NCBI GenBank assembly: GCA_018902545.1
Contig: JAHIQM010000004.1
Span: 250,882 to 314,881 of the forward strand
Length of the DNA: 64,000 bases
Direction of reading: 5' to 3'
Origin: Pseudomonadota bacterium
GTDB lineage: Bacteria; Desulfobacterota; Desulfovibrionia; Desulfovibrionales; Desulfomicrobiaceae
A program made the translations under genes and the position numbers. Of this stretch, positions 42,880 through 52,260 are shown in pieces (the stretch's first letter is position 1; every line of letters starts with the position of its first letter). The notes under the pieces were generated by a model. That model was not told the DNA's origin. It made no database searches and saw only the letters and a program-made list of their open reading frames with translations.

Positions 42880-44589
42880 ATGTCCGGTTGCAAACCCAAC
42901 CAAGCCCCGGGTGTCATCGCCACCCCCATGGATACAACCTTCAAGGGTCCCATCATCGTGGATCCCGTAACCCGTATCGAAGGTCACCTCAAAATCGAAG
43001 TCGAAGTGGACCAGGGCAAGGTCACCAATGTCTGGTCCAGTTCCCAGCTCTTCCGTGGTCTGGAACTGATTTTAAAAGGCCGCGATCCTCGCGACGCCCA
43101 GCACTTCACGCAGCGCGCCTGCGGCGTGTGCACCTATACCCACGCTTTGGCGTCCACCCGTTGCGTGGACAACGCCGTAGGAGTGGACAAGAACCTGCCC
43201 GACAACGCGCGACTGATCCGCAACCTGGTTCTGGCCGCCCAGTTCCTGCATGACCACATCGTGCATTTCTATCATCTGCATGCCCTCGACTGGGTCGATG
43301 TGACCGGAGCCCTGACCGCCGATCCCAAGAAGGCCGCGGCCATCGCCAACTCCATCTCGACCCGCGTGACCAAGGCCGAAGACCTCAAAGCCGTGCAGGA
43401 CAGAGTCAAGGGCCTGGTCGATTCCGGCCAGCTCGGCATCTTCACCAACGCCTACTTCCTCGGCGGGCACAAGGCCTATTACCTGCCGGCCGAAGTGAAC
43501 CTCATCGCCACCGCGCACTACCTCGAAGCCCTGCACCTGCAGGTCAAGGCCGCCCGCGCCATGGCCGTTTTCGGCGCCAAGAACCCGCACACCCAGTTCA
43601 CAGTGGTTGGCGGCGTGACCTGTTACGAAAGCCTGACCGACGAACGCATCTCCGAATTTGTCGGCCTGTTCCAGGAAACCAAGCAGTTCATCGACGAATG
43701 CTACATCCCGGACCTGCTGGCCGTGGCGTCCTACTACAAGGATTGGGCGGGCATCGGCGGTACCACCAACTTCATGAGCTTTGGCGAATTCCCGTCCGTC
43801 GAGAACGACATCAACAGCCGCTGGATACCCCAGGGCGTCATCTACAACCGCAACATCGGCAGTGTCGGCAATTTCGATCCCAAGCTGATCGAAGAACACG
43901 TCCGCCACAGCTGGTATCAGGGCGACAAGGCCCATCACCCCTATACGGGCGTGACCGAGCCTCAGTACACCAGCTACGAAGACCGCGACCGCTATTCCTG
44001 GATGAAGGCACCGCGCTATGACGGCAACTCCATGGAAACCGGCCCCCTGGCCACGATCCTGGTCGCCTACGGCAAGGGACACCCGGAAGTGAAGAAACTG
44101 GTCGATTACGTGCTGGGCTATCTTGGCGTCGGCGCTCCGGCCCTCTTCTCCACCCTCGGCCGTACGGCTGCGCGCGGTATCGAGACCAAGCTCATCGCCG
44201 ACAAGCTCATGGACTGGGTCAACGAACTGGTCGAAAACGTGAAGAGCGGCAACAACAAGATCTACCAGGACTGGACCATGCCCGACGAGGCCGAAGGCGT
44301 CGGTTACGTCAACGCTCCTCGTGGCGCACTCAGCCACTGGATCAAGATCAAGGGCGGCAAGATCGAGAACTTCCAGCTCGTCGTGCCCTCGACCTGGAAC
44401 TTCGGGCCGCGCTGCTCGGGCGGCAAAATGTCTGCGGTGGAAGAAGCGCTCATCGGCACTCCCATCGCCGATGCGGAACGTCCGGTGGAAATTCTGCGCA
44501 CCGTGCACTCCTTTGATCCGTGCATCGCCTGCGGCGTGCATGTCATCGACTCCAAGACCAACCAGGTTCGCAAGTTCAAGATCCTGTAA
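42880..44589 (+). CDS. hynA: Periplasmic [NiFe] hydrogenase large subunit
   Basis: 569-residue catalytic subunit. N-terminal nickel ligands are in RACGVCTYTH (about residues 79-88) and the C-terminal ones in DPCIACGVH; both positions are cysteine, so this is a [NiFe], not a [NiFeSe], enzyme. The 15 residues after the final His (VIDSKTNQVRKFKIL) are the extension removed by the maturation protease encoded next. Confidence 0.97.
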   Translation: MSGCKPNQAPGVIATPMDTTFKGPIIVDPVTRIEGHLKIEVEVDQGKVTNVWSSSQLFRGLELILKGRDPRDAQHFTQRACGVCTYTHALASTRCVDNAVGVDKNLPDNARLIRNLVLAAQFLHDHIVHFYHLHALDWVDVTGALTADPKKAAAIANSISTRVTKAEDLKAVQDRVKGLVDSGQLGIFTNAYFLGGHKAYYLPAEVNLIATAHYLEALHLQVKAARAMAVFGAKNPHTQFTVVGGVTCYESLTDERISEFVGLFQETKQFIDECYIPDLLAVASYYKDWAGIGGTTNFMSFGEFPSVENDINSRWIPQGVIYNRNIGSVGNFDPKLIEEHVRHSWYQGDKAHHPYTGVTEPQYTSYEDRDRYSWMKAPRYDGNSMETGPLATILVAYGKGHPEVKKLVDYVLGYLGVGAPALFSTLGRTAARGIETKLIADKLMDWVNELVENVKSGNNKIYQDWTMPDEAEGVGYVNAPRGALSHWIKIKGGKIENFQLVVPSTWNFGPRCSGGKMSAVEEALIGTPIADAERPVEILRTVHSFDPCIACGVHVIDSKTNQVRKFKIL

Positions 44590-44594
44590 GCAAG

Positions 44595-44618
44595 ATGGGC
44601 CCCGATTTCGGGGCCCAT
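44595..44618 (+). terminator. Hairpin after hynA
   Basis: Perfect 10-bp stem ATGGGCCCCG / CGGGGCCCAT with a 4-base loop but no T-tract, 5 bases after hynA. It probably protects the hynBA message from 3' decay or lowers read-through to the protease gene. Confidence 0.65.
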
Positions 44619-44686
44619 TCCTCCCTTGAACCAATCCGCGAATTTGCGTAGCTGTTTCCCATTATATTTCAAACATGGACACGTGC

Positions 44687-45172
44687 ATGACTGACAAGCG
44701 CATTCTCGTTCTTGGCGTGGGCAACATTCTTTTCACCGATGAAGGCATCGGCGTGCGCTGCATTGAGCAGATGCAGGAAAAGTACACGTTTTCAGACAAC
44801 GTAACCCTTATGGACGGCGGCACCCTGGGCACCAGGCTGATGGGCCCCATCCTTGAAGCTGATTACCTCATCGTCTGCGACGCCGTGCTCTGCGACGACA
44901 AGCCCGGCTCCGTCTACCGGCTCATGGGCGAGGATCTGCGCAAAAGCCTGGCCTTTCGTGACTCCATGCATCAGACCGACCTCGTCGACACCCTGGGCAT
45001 GTGCGAAATCGTCGGCAACCGCCCGGAGGCGGTGGTCATCGGCATGGAGCCTTTCGACTACGATTCCATGGCCCTGGAACTCTCTCCCACGGCGCTCTCG
45101 TCCATGCCCGTGATGATCGAATCGGTCATCCACGAGATAAAGAGCGCCGGAGGAACCTGCACCCCAAACTAA
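44687..45172 (+). CDS. hynC: Hydrogenase maturation protease
   Basis: 161-residue HyaD/HybD-type endopeptidase that trims the large-subunit C-terminus after nickel insertion. KRILVLGVGNILFTDEGIGVRC holds the first nickel-binding acid (Glu), and MDGGTLGTRLMG and the GMEPFDYD region follow. An ATG at 44675 would add four residues; neither start has a clear Shine-Dalgarno. The gene order after hynBA is typical of Desulfovibrio. Confidence 0.93.
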   Translation: MTDKRILVLGVGNILFTDEGIGVRCIEQMQEKYTFSDNVTLMDGGTLGTRLMGPILEADYLIVCDAVLCDDKPGSVYRLMGEDLRKSLAFRDSMHQTDLVDTLGMCEIVGNRPEAVVIGMEPFDYDSMALELSPTALSSMPVMIESVIHEIKSAGGTCTPN

Positions 45173-45181
45173 GGAGCCGTT

Positions 45182-45460
45182 ATGTGTCTGGCCATTCCAG
45201 TCAAGATTGAATCCATCGAGAACGGCGTGGCGCAGTGCCGCGTCGGTGAAGGCGAAACCTTTGTCACCGCGTCCCTCATGCTCCTCGACGGAGAGGTGGC
45301 CCTTGGCGATTACGTCATCATCCACGCCGGCTTTGCCATCCGCAAGCTCGATCTGCTTGAAGCGCAGCAAACCCTGACCATTCTGCGCGATCTGGCCAAC
45401 GCCTACGAGGAAGTGCAGCGCAAATACGACCAGGAGGCGCTGGACCGTGCCAAGGCCTGA
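45182..45460 (+). CDS. hypC: Hydrogenase assembly chaperone HypC
   Basis: 92 residues with the diagnostic N-terminus MCLAIPVKI, in which Cys2 helps carry the Fe(CN)2CO unit to the large subunit. AAGGAG precedes the ATG. A longer C-terminal helix (LANAYEEVQRKYDQEALDRA) is present. Overlaps the next gene by 14 bases. Confidence 0.95.
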   Translation: MCLAIPVKIESIENGVAQCRVGEGETFVTASLMLLDGEVALGDYVIIHAGFAIRKLDLLEAQQTLTILRDLANAYEEVQRKYDQEALDRAKA

Positions 45461-46271
45461 CCCGGACAAGGCCCTCGGGAGCCTTTTTGGCCTGGCGGTC
45501 TGCGAAGCCCTGGCCGGATCAAACCCGGGCGATGTGTCCGAAGACGCGCCGCTGACTCCGGGCCTGTGGGGCGACGGAACCGCCATGGCCCTGAGCCTGG
45601 CCGAGAGTCTGATCGAAAACAGGGGTATGGATCAGCGCGATCAGATGGTTCGCTACACGAGCTGGCTGCGCTACGGGTACCTCAGCTCGACCGAAACCTG
45701 CGATTTCATCGACGAGACCGTCAAACAGGCCATCCTGCGCTTCGAGCGCACCTGGAACCCGCTGGACGAGAGCCTGACCAAGGGTGACGCCTGCCTGGCC
45801 AGGGTCGCCCCGGTAGTGGTGTACTTCTCCTCTACGCGGGAAGACATGCTGGCGGCTGTGGCCGGAGCAACCATGACCACGCACTCCGACCCCCAGAGCC
45901 TGGACGCCTGCAGGCTGCTGGCAGCCATGATGTTTGATGCCTTGCACGGCGCCGGGAAAGGGAACGTCCTGCGCCCGGCACTGCCGGACAATCTCTGCCC
46001 CGAAATCGCAGACCTGTGCACCAAGGTGTCCATGGCGGCCCAGAGCCCGGCGGGGCTCTCCCTGCAGGCGGCTATGATCGCCTTCCAGGACAGCACATCC
46101 TTTGCCGAAGGCAGCCTCCGTTGCCTTCCCCATGGCCCACGAGCCCTGGCCGCGTATGGTCAGCTGGCAGGGGCATGGTACGGGGAAAAGAACATCCCGC
46201 AAATCTGGCGGCACAGTCTTGCCCGCCATAACGTCTTGGAACAAATGGGAAATCAGCTACTGCGCGATTGA
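45447..46271 (+). CDS. ADP-ribosylglycohydrolase (DraG-like) family protein
   Basis: 274 residues from GTG 45447, inside the end of hypC. GSLFGLAVCEALAGS at the N-terminus and WGDGTAMALSLAESL (the family usually has TDDTxMA) mark the fold. THSDPQSLDACRLLAAMM matches the second metal region. Such enzymes remove ADP-ribose from proteins; here the first Asp pair is partly replaced (GDGT), so activity is uncertain. Coupling to hypC suggests a link to hydrogenase maturation or control. Confidence 0.8.
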   Translation: MPRPDPDKALGSLFGLAVCEALAGSNPGDVSEDAPLTPGLWGDGTAMALSLAESLIENRGMDQRDQMVRYTSWLRYGYLSSTETCDFIDETVKQAILRFERTWNPLDESLTKGDACLARVAPVVVYFSSTREDMLAAVAGATMTTHSDPQSLDACRLLAAMMFDALHGAGKGNVLRPALPDNLCPEIADLCTKVSMAAQSPAGLSLQAAMIAFQDSTSFAEGSLRCLPHGPRALAAYGQLAGAWYGEKNIPQIWRHSLARHNVLEQMGNQLLRD

Positions 46272-46427
46272 GCTTTACCAAACTTGCCAAAATCGAACAC
46301 CGTCCGTAGCATATACAATGCTTGCGGCGTTTCCTCGCGACCCTGGCCGCCCCCTGACATCCGGACCTGCGGACCTTGACCGCCTTCCAACGCTCACGAC
46401 TTCAAACACAAACAACAGGCATTTGGT

Positions 46428-47735
46428 ATGAAAAACCCCATTTCTTCAGCTTTTTTTCTTGTCATGCTGCTCCTTCTTGGAGCCTTGGGAGCCATGTATT
46501 ATGTCAAAGCGGAGTGGACTCCGCCCACCCTGGCGCTGACCCCCGAACAATCCACAGCCAGCACCCGGACAGTGTTCACCATCACGGCGGCGGACAAGGA
46601 CTCGGCCCTGCACAGTCTGCATGTCGTGGCAGTTCAGGGCGGCAACACAGTGGACATCATCAACAAGACCCTGCCCCCCGGCACCAGGGAACTGCGCGAG
46701 GAGTTTTCCCTGCCCAAGGCTGGGCTAAAAAACGAACCCCTGACCCTGACGATCACGGTCAAGGACACATCCTGGCATCGTCTGGGGCGCGGCAACAGAG
46801 CCCAGATCGTACGTCAGATGGACATCGACTCCAAACCGCCGGTCATCTCCGTTCTGTCCGGCCAGCATAACGTCAATCACGGCGGAACAGGCCTGGTGGT
46901 TTACAGCACCAACGAGGAACTGGCCGTCAGCGGCGTGAGACTGGGCGACCACTTTTTTCCCGGCTACCCCTACCAGCCTGGCAAGTATCTGTCTTTCTTC
47001 GCTCTTCCATACAACATCGACCCCAAAGCCGTGACGCCGGTACTGGTGGCCACCGATCTGGCCGGCAACGAGTCCACGGTGGGCTTCAACTTCCGCCCGC
47101 TGATGAAGAAATTCAAGCACGACAGCATCAACATTTCCGATAATTTCCTGCAGTCCAAAATGGGCCAGTTCGCGGATCTCTACCCCGACGCGACCACCCC
47201 CATCGACCTCTTTCTGAAGGTCAATTCCGAGCTGCGGGCCAAGAACGTGAACTTCCTAGTCGAACTTGGCAAGGATACCGTGCCCCAGAAACTCTGGGAC
47301 GGCACCTTCGTCCGTCTGCCCAACAGCGCGCCCATGGCCGCCTTCGCCGACAACCGCACCTACCTGTACCAGAGCAATGCCGTCGACAACCAGACCCACC
47401 TCGGCGTGGACCTCGCGTCACTGGCGGCCTCGCCGGTTCCGGCCGGCAACACCGGACGCATCGTGCTGGCGGAATTCATGGGCATCTACGGCAACGTGGT
47501 GGTCATCGACCATGGCTTCGGACTACAGTCACTGTATTCGCACTTGAGCGAAATTCATGTGCAGACAGGGGAAACGGTCCAGCGCAGCCAGATCATCGGC
47601 AAAACAGGGGCCACGGGCATGGCAGGAGGCGACCATCTGCATTTCGGCGTGCTCGTTTCCGGCATCGAGGTGCAGCCCATCGAATGGTGGGACCCGCAGT
47701 GGATCGACCACAACATCACCTCCAAGTTGAACTGA
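46428..47735 (+). CDS. M23-family peptidase (LytM domain), membrane-anchored
   Basis: 435 residues. An N-terminal uncleaved helix (FFLVMLLLLGALGAMYYV) anchors it in the inner membrane; a large beta-rich periplasmic region follows. The C-terminal peptidase has HLGVDLAS (about residue 325, zinc His and Asp), GNVVVIDHGFGLQSLYSHL and HLHFG (about 403). It should cleave or regulate cleavage of peptidoglycan crosslinks. Confidence 0.92.
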   Translation: MKNPISSAFFLVMLLLLGALGAMYYVKAEWTPPTLALTPEQSTASTRTVFTITAADKDSALHSLHVVAVQGGNTVDIINKTLPPGTRELREEFSLPKAGLKNEPLTLTITVKDTSWHRLGRGNRAQIVRQMDIDSKPPVISVLSGQHNVNHGGTGLVVYSTNEELAVSGVRLGDHFFPGYPYQPGKYLSFFALPYNIDPKAVTPVLVATDLAGNESTVGFNFRPLMKKFKHDSINISDNFLQSKMGQFADLYPDATTPIDLFLKVNSELRAKNVNFLVELGKDTVPQKLWDGTFVRLPNSAPMAAFADNRTYLYQSNAVDNQTHLGVDLASLAASPVPAGNTGRIVLAEFMGIYGNVVVIDHGFGLQSLYSHLSEIHVQTGETVQRSQIIGKTGATGMAGGDHLHFGVLVSGIEVQPIEWWDPQWIDHNITSKLN

Positions 47736-47760
47736 AAAAAGGCCCCCGCGGGCCTTTTCC
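47735..47760 (+). terminator. Terminator of the M23 peptidase gene
   Basis: A6 followed by GGCCC-CCGC-GGGCC and T5; the A/T tracts extend the stem and make it potentially bidirectional. Confidence 0.88.
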
Positions 47761-47852
47761 TTTTTCAGTCCCCGTTGCAGGGATGACAGTCCGGGATACG
47801 GTGCGCTACAAGAGGCTTCAGCCCCGCACCTCAAACCAGCAGCGAGAACGCC

Positions 47853-48167
47853 ATGACCGAATATTCAAATGTCACCGTGCTGAAGAAAGCCAACGTCTAT
47901 TTCGACGGCAAGGTCACCAGCCGCACGGTTGTTTTTTCCGATGGAACAAAAAAAACCCTGGGGATCATGCTGCCTGGGGAGTACGAATTCGGCACCGCCG
48001 AAAAAGAACTGATGGAAATCCAGTCCGGCGACCTGGATGTGCTTCTGCCCGGCGAAACCGTCTGGAAAACCATACGTGACGGCATGACTTTTAACGTCCC
48101 GGCAAATTCCAAATTTTCGCTCAGAGTCCGGGCAGTCACCGACTACTGCTGCTCTTTCCTCAAATAA
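47853..48167 (+). CDS. ppnP: Pyrimidine/purine nucleoside phosphorylase
   Basis: 104-residue small cupin-like phosphorylase (formerly DUF1255/YaiE). [19 protein letters not shown] and [21 protein letters not shown], with [13 protein letters not shown] at the end, match the family. It splits nucleosides with phosphate for salvage. Confidence 0.92.
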   Translation: MTEYSNVTVLKKANVYFDGKVTSRTVVFSDGTKKTLGIMLPGEYEFGTAEKELMEIQSGDLDVLLPGETVWKTIRDGMTFNVPANSKFSLRVRAVTDYCCSFLK

Positions 48168-48183
48168 CGATGCCCTTTCACAC

Positions 48184-48221
48184 AAAAATCGGCCGCGAAC
48201 CTTGTGCTCGCGGCCGATTTT
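48184..48221. terminator. Bidirectional terminator between ppnP and the CBS-ACT gene
   Basis: Perfect 14-bp stem AAAATCGGCCGCGA / TCGCGGCCGATTTT with a 10-base loop, with A-run on one side and T-run on the other, between convergent genes. Confidence 0.92.
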
Positions 48222-48256
48222 GTTGTTGGCCGCTTGTTTTCGGCGCAAGTCAAGGA

Positions 48257-48910
48257 TTACGCCCACTCCTGCTCGAAACGCTCCGGCCCGGCGATCCTGT
48301 AGCCTTTGTCCGTCAGCACCCTCTGCAAGGCTTCGGCGTCGTCGGTGCGGACCCGGAAGACCAGCAGTCGCTGATTGCCGCGAAAAAAGGTCGAGGTGGA
48401 CAGGATGTTCACCCCCAGGTCGAAAAAAAGCCTGCTGATCTCGGCCATGAGTCCTTTGCGATCCTCGACCTCGATGGCGATGCGATGTCCCCCGAGTTCC
48501 AGGCCCATTTCCTCCACCAGCACGGCCAGCATGGAACCCCGGCTGATGTAGCCTTTGAGTCGCTCATTTTTGTCGACCACGGCCAGTCCGGCCAGATCCC
48601 TGTCGTGCATGATCTTGGCCGCGACCTCGATTTCCGTTTCAGGGGTCACGGTGGGCATGCCGCCACGCACCAGTTCTTTGACAGTCATCCGCGAGAGAAG
48701 GTAATTTAATTCATGTTTGCTGAATGTGGTCGCTCCCGAAGGCAATGCGGCTCGAATATCCTCCTTGGCCACATATCCTTTGAGTTTTCCGCTTTCAAGC
48801 ACAAGCAAAATCCAGAGCCTGTTTTCCTCCATCATGCGATCCGCCTTGACGATCAGCGTATCGGAAGTGATGGTGGGGACATGTTTATCCATGGCAAGGC
48901 CTACATACAT
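48257..48910 (-). CDS. CBS-pair and ACT domain protein
   Basis: 217 residues: two CBS motifs (about residues 5-60 and 75-135) and a C-terminal ACT-like domain (GGHRIAIEVEDRKGLMAEISRL, about 142-210). It resembles AcuB-type regulatory proteins that sense adenine nucleotides and amino acids. AGGAG lies 7 bases before the ATG at 48910. It is divergent from the LysM gene. Confidence 0.88.
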   Translation of the reverse strand: MYVGLAMDKHVPTITSDTLIVKADRMMEENRLWILLVLESGKLKGYVAKEDIRAALPSGATTFSKHELNYLLSRMTVKELVRGGMPTVTPETEIEVAAKIMHDRDLAGLAVVDKNERLKGYISRGSMLAVLVEEMGLELGGHRIAIEVEDRKGLMAEISRLFFDLGVNILSTSTFFRGNQRLLVFRVRTDDAEALQRVLTDKGYRIAGPERFEQEWA

Positions 48911-49042
48911 GCTATACTCCTTTGAGTCGTTCGAGTGAATCCCTTTACGCAAAGTGCAGTGACAGTCCGCATCCTTTTTGCTATATCCTTGTTTCCATTA
49001 CCGGAAACAATTGCCCACAAAAAACGGGGCCTCTTGAAAAAC

Positions 49043-50743
49043 ATGAGACGTGCTGTCCTTCTTATTCTCGCTCTATGCTTCCTGACAAGCATAACCAGCC
49101 CGGGATTTTCAGAAAAACCGCTGCGTCTTTTTTTTGAAAAAAATATCGCCGTTGAGCGCCAGCCTGGCGAAGAGCATGTCGTCAAGCAGGGAGAATGGCT
49201 GTTCAAGATACTGGAATCCAAGGGATATTCTTCTTCGGAAATTCAACGGCTCCTGCCGGACATCCAGTCCCTGAACCCGCATATCCCGGACGTAAACCGA
49301 TTGATGCCGGGCCAGGTCATCCAGATCCCCGAAATTTCCTCCCAAGCGGCCGCCGTCGTGGTCAGGCCAAAGCCAACCAAGCCTCCCGGGTCATACGAAA
49401 AAATGCCCTACGTTGTCCGCGCCGGGGACACGCTCGTCCAGATCCTGCAGGCCCAAGGGGTGCCTACAAAACTGATATTCAGCCAGTATATGGACCTGTT
49501 TCTGTCGCTGAACCCCGATGTCCCGGACAGCAACACGCTGCGCATCGGACAGGAAATCATCCTCCCGGTCACCAGCCAGGATAAACAGGCCCAGCCCCCC
49601 GCACCACCCCTGCCGCCGGCCCCAAAACAGGCGCAAACAATCGCCGCGCAGCCCCGGCCGCCCGCCGCAGCCGTCTCGTCCCAAACCGGCACGATCCAGG
49701 CCGCCAGGCAGCCCGCAAGCATCCAGGCCGCACCGGCTGCGCAGCCCGCTTCAACTCCGCCACGACCGCAAATCACGCCCGAAGTATTGCCGGCTTCTCC
49801 CTCCGTTTCGGGGAGCGCAGGACTGACTGATGGGAGCAACGCCACAACGACGGCAAAAAAGAACGAGCGCGTTCCCCGCACCGGTCTGCCACTGGTCAAG
49901 ACCATACTGGAAGAGATGCGCTTTAAATTCGTGCCCGGTGACGAGAGCATGTTCCCCCTCCCCGGTTCGCAGTGGCTCATCGTCAAGATGCAGGAAACCC
50001 CTTTGGTGGAAGCGCCCTGGGGAGAAAAAATCCTGTTCTGCCCCGTGCCCAAAAACGCCGAATGGATTCAGAACGCCAACAAGCTGGGCATGAAAGTCTG
50101 CACCATTTCCCCGCGCTGGGATCTGCAGGAAGTGCTGAATAAACTCGCCACATCTTTTCCCAAACATTTCCGTCTGTGGGGGGCGGGCCAGGATCTCGTG
50201 CTTTCCCACGACGGCGTGGGCGTGACGCTGCAGTCCCCGCAGATAGCCATCATGGAACGCGGCGGGCAGAAACGCATCCATCAGGTCTGGACTAGGCAGA
50301 CTCCTGAAACCGCGCCCCTGCCCCAGGGCCTGCATGAGGTACTGGAAACGGCGCAGGTCAGGCTCATCGAACTCGACGCCTACAACGAACTCTCGCGCCT
50401 GCCGACACGCCCCCGCGAGTCCATCTACGTTCCCGTAGCCACACACATGGAACTGATCCGGGCCATGAACCCGAGCGACCCGGAGCAGACCTTCGGCCAG
50501 ACCATGCCCGACTCGCTGGGATCGCTGCTGCAGGTGCTGCGCGACAAGGATCTGCTGCGCCAGGGCATGGTCCATGTATCGTGGTCATCCGGGCTGCAGA
50601 ACCGCATCGCGGTGCAGGTACCGGCCTGGACAGTGTCCGGCGGAACAGCCCGGATCATCATCCTGGACCGGCGCTTTTCCGATCCCTACCTCGTCTCCGT
50701 CCTCTCCAACGAGGGCTACACCTGCTTCGTGCTTCCGGACTGA
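49043..50743 (+). CDS. Exported LysM-repeat protein
   Basis: 566 residues. Signal peptide from ATG 49043 (MRRAVLLILALCFLTSITS). Two LysM domains (about residues 35-95, EHVVKQGEWLFKILESKGYS; and 112-175, PYVVRAGDTLVQILQ) bind glycan. A Pro/Ala/Gln-rich linker of about 90 residues leads to a 280-residue C-terminal domain without a recognised motif. Probably an envelope protein anchored to peptidoglycan. The Shine-Dalgarno is weak and the frame is open to 48935. Confidence 0.85.
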   Translation: MRRAVLLILALCFLTSITSPGFSEKPLRLFFEKNIAVERQPGEEHVVKQGEWLFKILESKGYSSSEIQRLLPDIQSLNPHIPDVNRLMPGQVIQIPEISSQAAAVVVRPKPTKPPGSYEKMPYVVRAGDTLVQILQAQGVPTKLIFSQYMDLFLSLNPDVPDSNTLRIGQEIILPVTSQDKQAQPPAPPLPPAPKQAQTIAAQPRPPAAAVSSQTGTIQAARQPASIQAAPAAQPASTPPRPQITPEVLPASPSVSGSAGLTDGSNATTTAKKNERVPRTGLPLVKTILEEMRFKFVPGDESMFPLPGSQWLIVKMQETPLVEAPWGEKILFCPVPKNAEWIQNANKLGMKVCTISPRWDLQEVLNKLATSFPKHFRLWGAGQDLVLSHDGVGVTLQSPQIAIMERGGQKRIHQVWTRQTPETAPLPQGLHEVLETAQVRLIELDAYNELSRLPTRPRESIYVPVATHMELIRAMNPSDPEQTFGQTMPDSLGSLLQVLRDKDLLRQGMVHVSWSSGLQNRIAVQVPAWTVSGGTARIIILDRRFSDPYLVSVLSNEGYTCFVLPD

Positions 50744-50760
50744 GCTTCAAGGACCATCCC

Positions 50761-51090
50761 ATGCCCCACGACTTTCGCGTTTACGGCCATCTGGCCGGAC
50801 TTGACGAGCTTCAACTGAAGAATTGCCTTGCACATCTGTCCGCCTACGAATGCGAGACGAGCGGGCATGTCCTTGATTTTGTGCACGAAGGCGGGTTCAT
50901 CGACGTGGACAGTGACCTTGAAGCCCTGCTGCCCCTTGTCGGCCCCAGTGCGCGCGGCGTCATCGACATCATCAACCACCAGGACTGGGAGATGCACCGC
51001 TGCACCCTCTTAAGCGGCGTCCTGACGCGCACCCGCATTGATCTGGACAACGCCCTGGACACGGCTTACGCATCGGAGCGCCGCTCATAA
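50761..51090 (+). CDS. Conserved hypothetical protein, 109 residues
   Basis: Small acidic cytoplasmic protein (GFIDVDSDLEALLPLVGPSA, GVIDIINHQDWEMHRCTL). It starts 17 bases after the LysM gene and ends 16 bases before hypA, so it is probably cotranscribed with both. The hypA neighbourhood hints at a hydrogenase-related role, but no motif supports this. Confidence 0.72.
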   Translation: MPHDFRVYGHLAGLDELQLKNCLAHLSAYECETSGHVLDFVHEGGFIDVDSDLEALLPLVGPSARGVIDIINHQDWEMHRCTLLSGVLTRTRIDLDNALDTAYASERRS

Positions 51091-51106
51091 CCCTAACGGA
51101 GTCAAC

Positions 51107-51460
51107 ATGCACGAACTGTCCATTGCCGAAAGCCTGATCAAGATCATCGGCGAGGAAATGGCCAAGCACGGCCTCAAAAAACTGCACTCGGTCAAGATCG
51201 TTTACGGTCAGATTTCGGCCATCGTGCCCGAGGCACTGGAAATGGCCTTTGAAGTTCTGACCGTGGACACCCCTTTTGCCGGAGCTGCAATGGAGATCGA
51301 GGTCAAACCCATGGTCGTGCGCTGCCGCCAGTGCGGCCAGGAATTCAGCCCCACCCAGGAACAGCGCCTCATCATGCCCTGCCCGCAGTGTGCGACGGAA
51401 CTGGGGCATGAGATCATCTCCGGCCGCGAACTCTACATAGAAAACATCGAAGCCGAATAA
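51107..51460 (+). CDS. hypA: Hydrogenase nickel incorporation protein HypA
   Basis: 117-residue nickel metallochaperone. MHELS N-terminus (His2 binds nickel) and a zinc site C73xxC76...C92xxC95 (CRQC, CPQC). ACGGAG precedes the ATG. Works with HypB, encoded 13 bases downstream, on the large subunit HynA. Confidence 0.96.
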   Translation: MHELSIAESLIKIIGEEMAKHGLKKLHSVKIVYGQISAIVPEALEMAFEVLTVDTPFAGAAMEIEVKPMVVRCRQCGQEFSPTQEQRLIMPCPQCATELGHEIISGRELYIENIEAE

Positions 51461-51473
51461 CACGGAGGAAAGC

Positions 51474-52130
51474 ATGAAAGTCGATGTGGTACGCAATATT
51501 CTGGAGGCCAACGACGCTGTTGCGGCCGAACTCAACGCCCAGCTCAACGCCCGCGGCATCCTGACCCTCAACCTGATGAGCTCGCCCGGTTCGGGCAAGA
51601 CATCTCTGCTTGAGCGCACGCTCACCGATCTGAAGAGTGAGTTCAACATGGCCGTCATCGAAGGCGACTGCCAGACCGAGAACGACGCCCGCCGCGTGGC
51701 CGCCACCGGGGCCAAGGTCGTGCAGATCAACACCGCAGGCGGCTGCCACCTCGACAGCACCATGGTCCGCGACGCCACGGTGAAGCTCGGCCTCGACGGC
51801 GTGGACATCCTCGTGGTCGAAAACGTGGGTAACCTGGTCTGCCCAGCAGAATTCAGCGTGGGTGAAGACTATAAGGTAACCATCCTGAGCGTGACCGAGG
51901 GCGACGACAAGCCCGAGAAATATCCCTTCATCTTCGCCGAATCCAAGGTCATGATCTTAAACAAGATCGACCTGTTGCCCTACGTCAATTTCGACGTTGA
52001 CCGTGCCTGCGCCTTTGCCCGCTCCATCAACAAGGACATCGAGATCTTCTCCCTCTCCGCCACCACCGGCCAGGGCATGGAAGCCTGGTACGACTGGCTG
52101 CGCCGGGAACGGGCCAATAAGAAAAAATAG
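51474..52130 (+). CDS. hypB: Hydrogenase nickel incorporation GTPase HypB
   Basis: 218-residue SIMIBI GTPase. P-loop SSPGSGKTSLLE (residues 36-47), GDCQTENDARR, and NKIDLLPYVNFD (NKxD). It lacks the His-rich N-terminal nickel store of some homologues. CGGAGG precedes the ATG. Completes the hypAB pair. Confidence 0.96.
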   Translation: MKVDVVRNILEANDAVAAELNAQLNARGILTLNLMSSPGSGKTSLLERTLTDLKSEFNMAVIEGDCQTENDARRVAATGAKVVQINTAGGCHLDSTMVRDATVKLGLDGVDILVVENVGNLVCPAEFSVGEDYKVTILSVTEGDDKPEKYPFIFAESKVMILNKIDLLPYVNFDVDRACAFARSINKDIEIFSLSATTGQGMEAWYDWLRRERANKKK

Positions 52131-52260
52131 CCCCGGCCCCGCAAAAATAGCAAAGCCCACCATCCGTCCAGAAAGGTGGGCTTTTTCACGTTTACGGCAT
52201 GCACGCCGTGATGTCTTTCAAGAAATTCCGGATTCCTTCAGAATGACAATCCAGTTCGGT

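Noticed and set aside
44515..44542. Possible [NiFeSe] hydrogenase
   Set aside because: The C-terminal nickel ligands are encoded by normal Cys codons (DPCIACGVH) with no in-frame UGA.
43072..44634. 520-codon minus-strand frame opposite hynA
   Set aside because: Antisense shadow of the hydrogenase large subunit.
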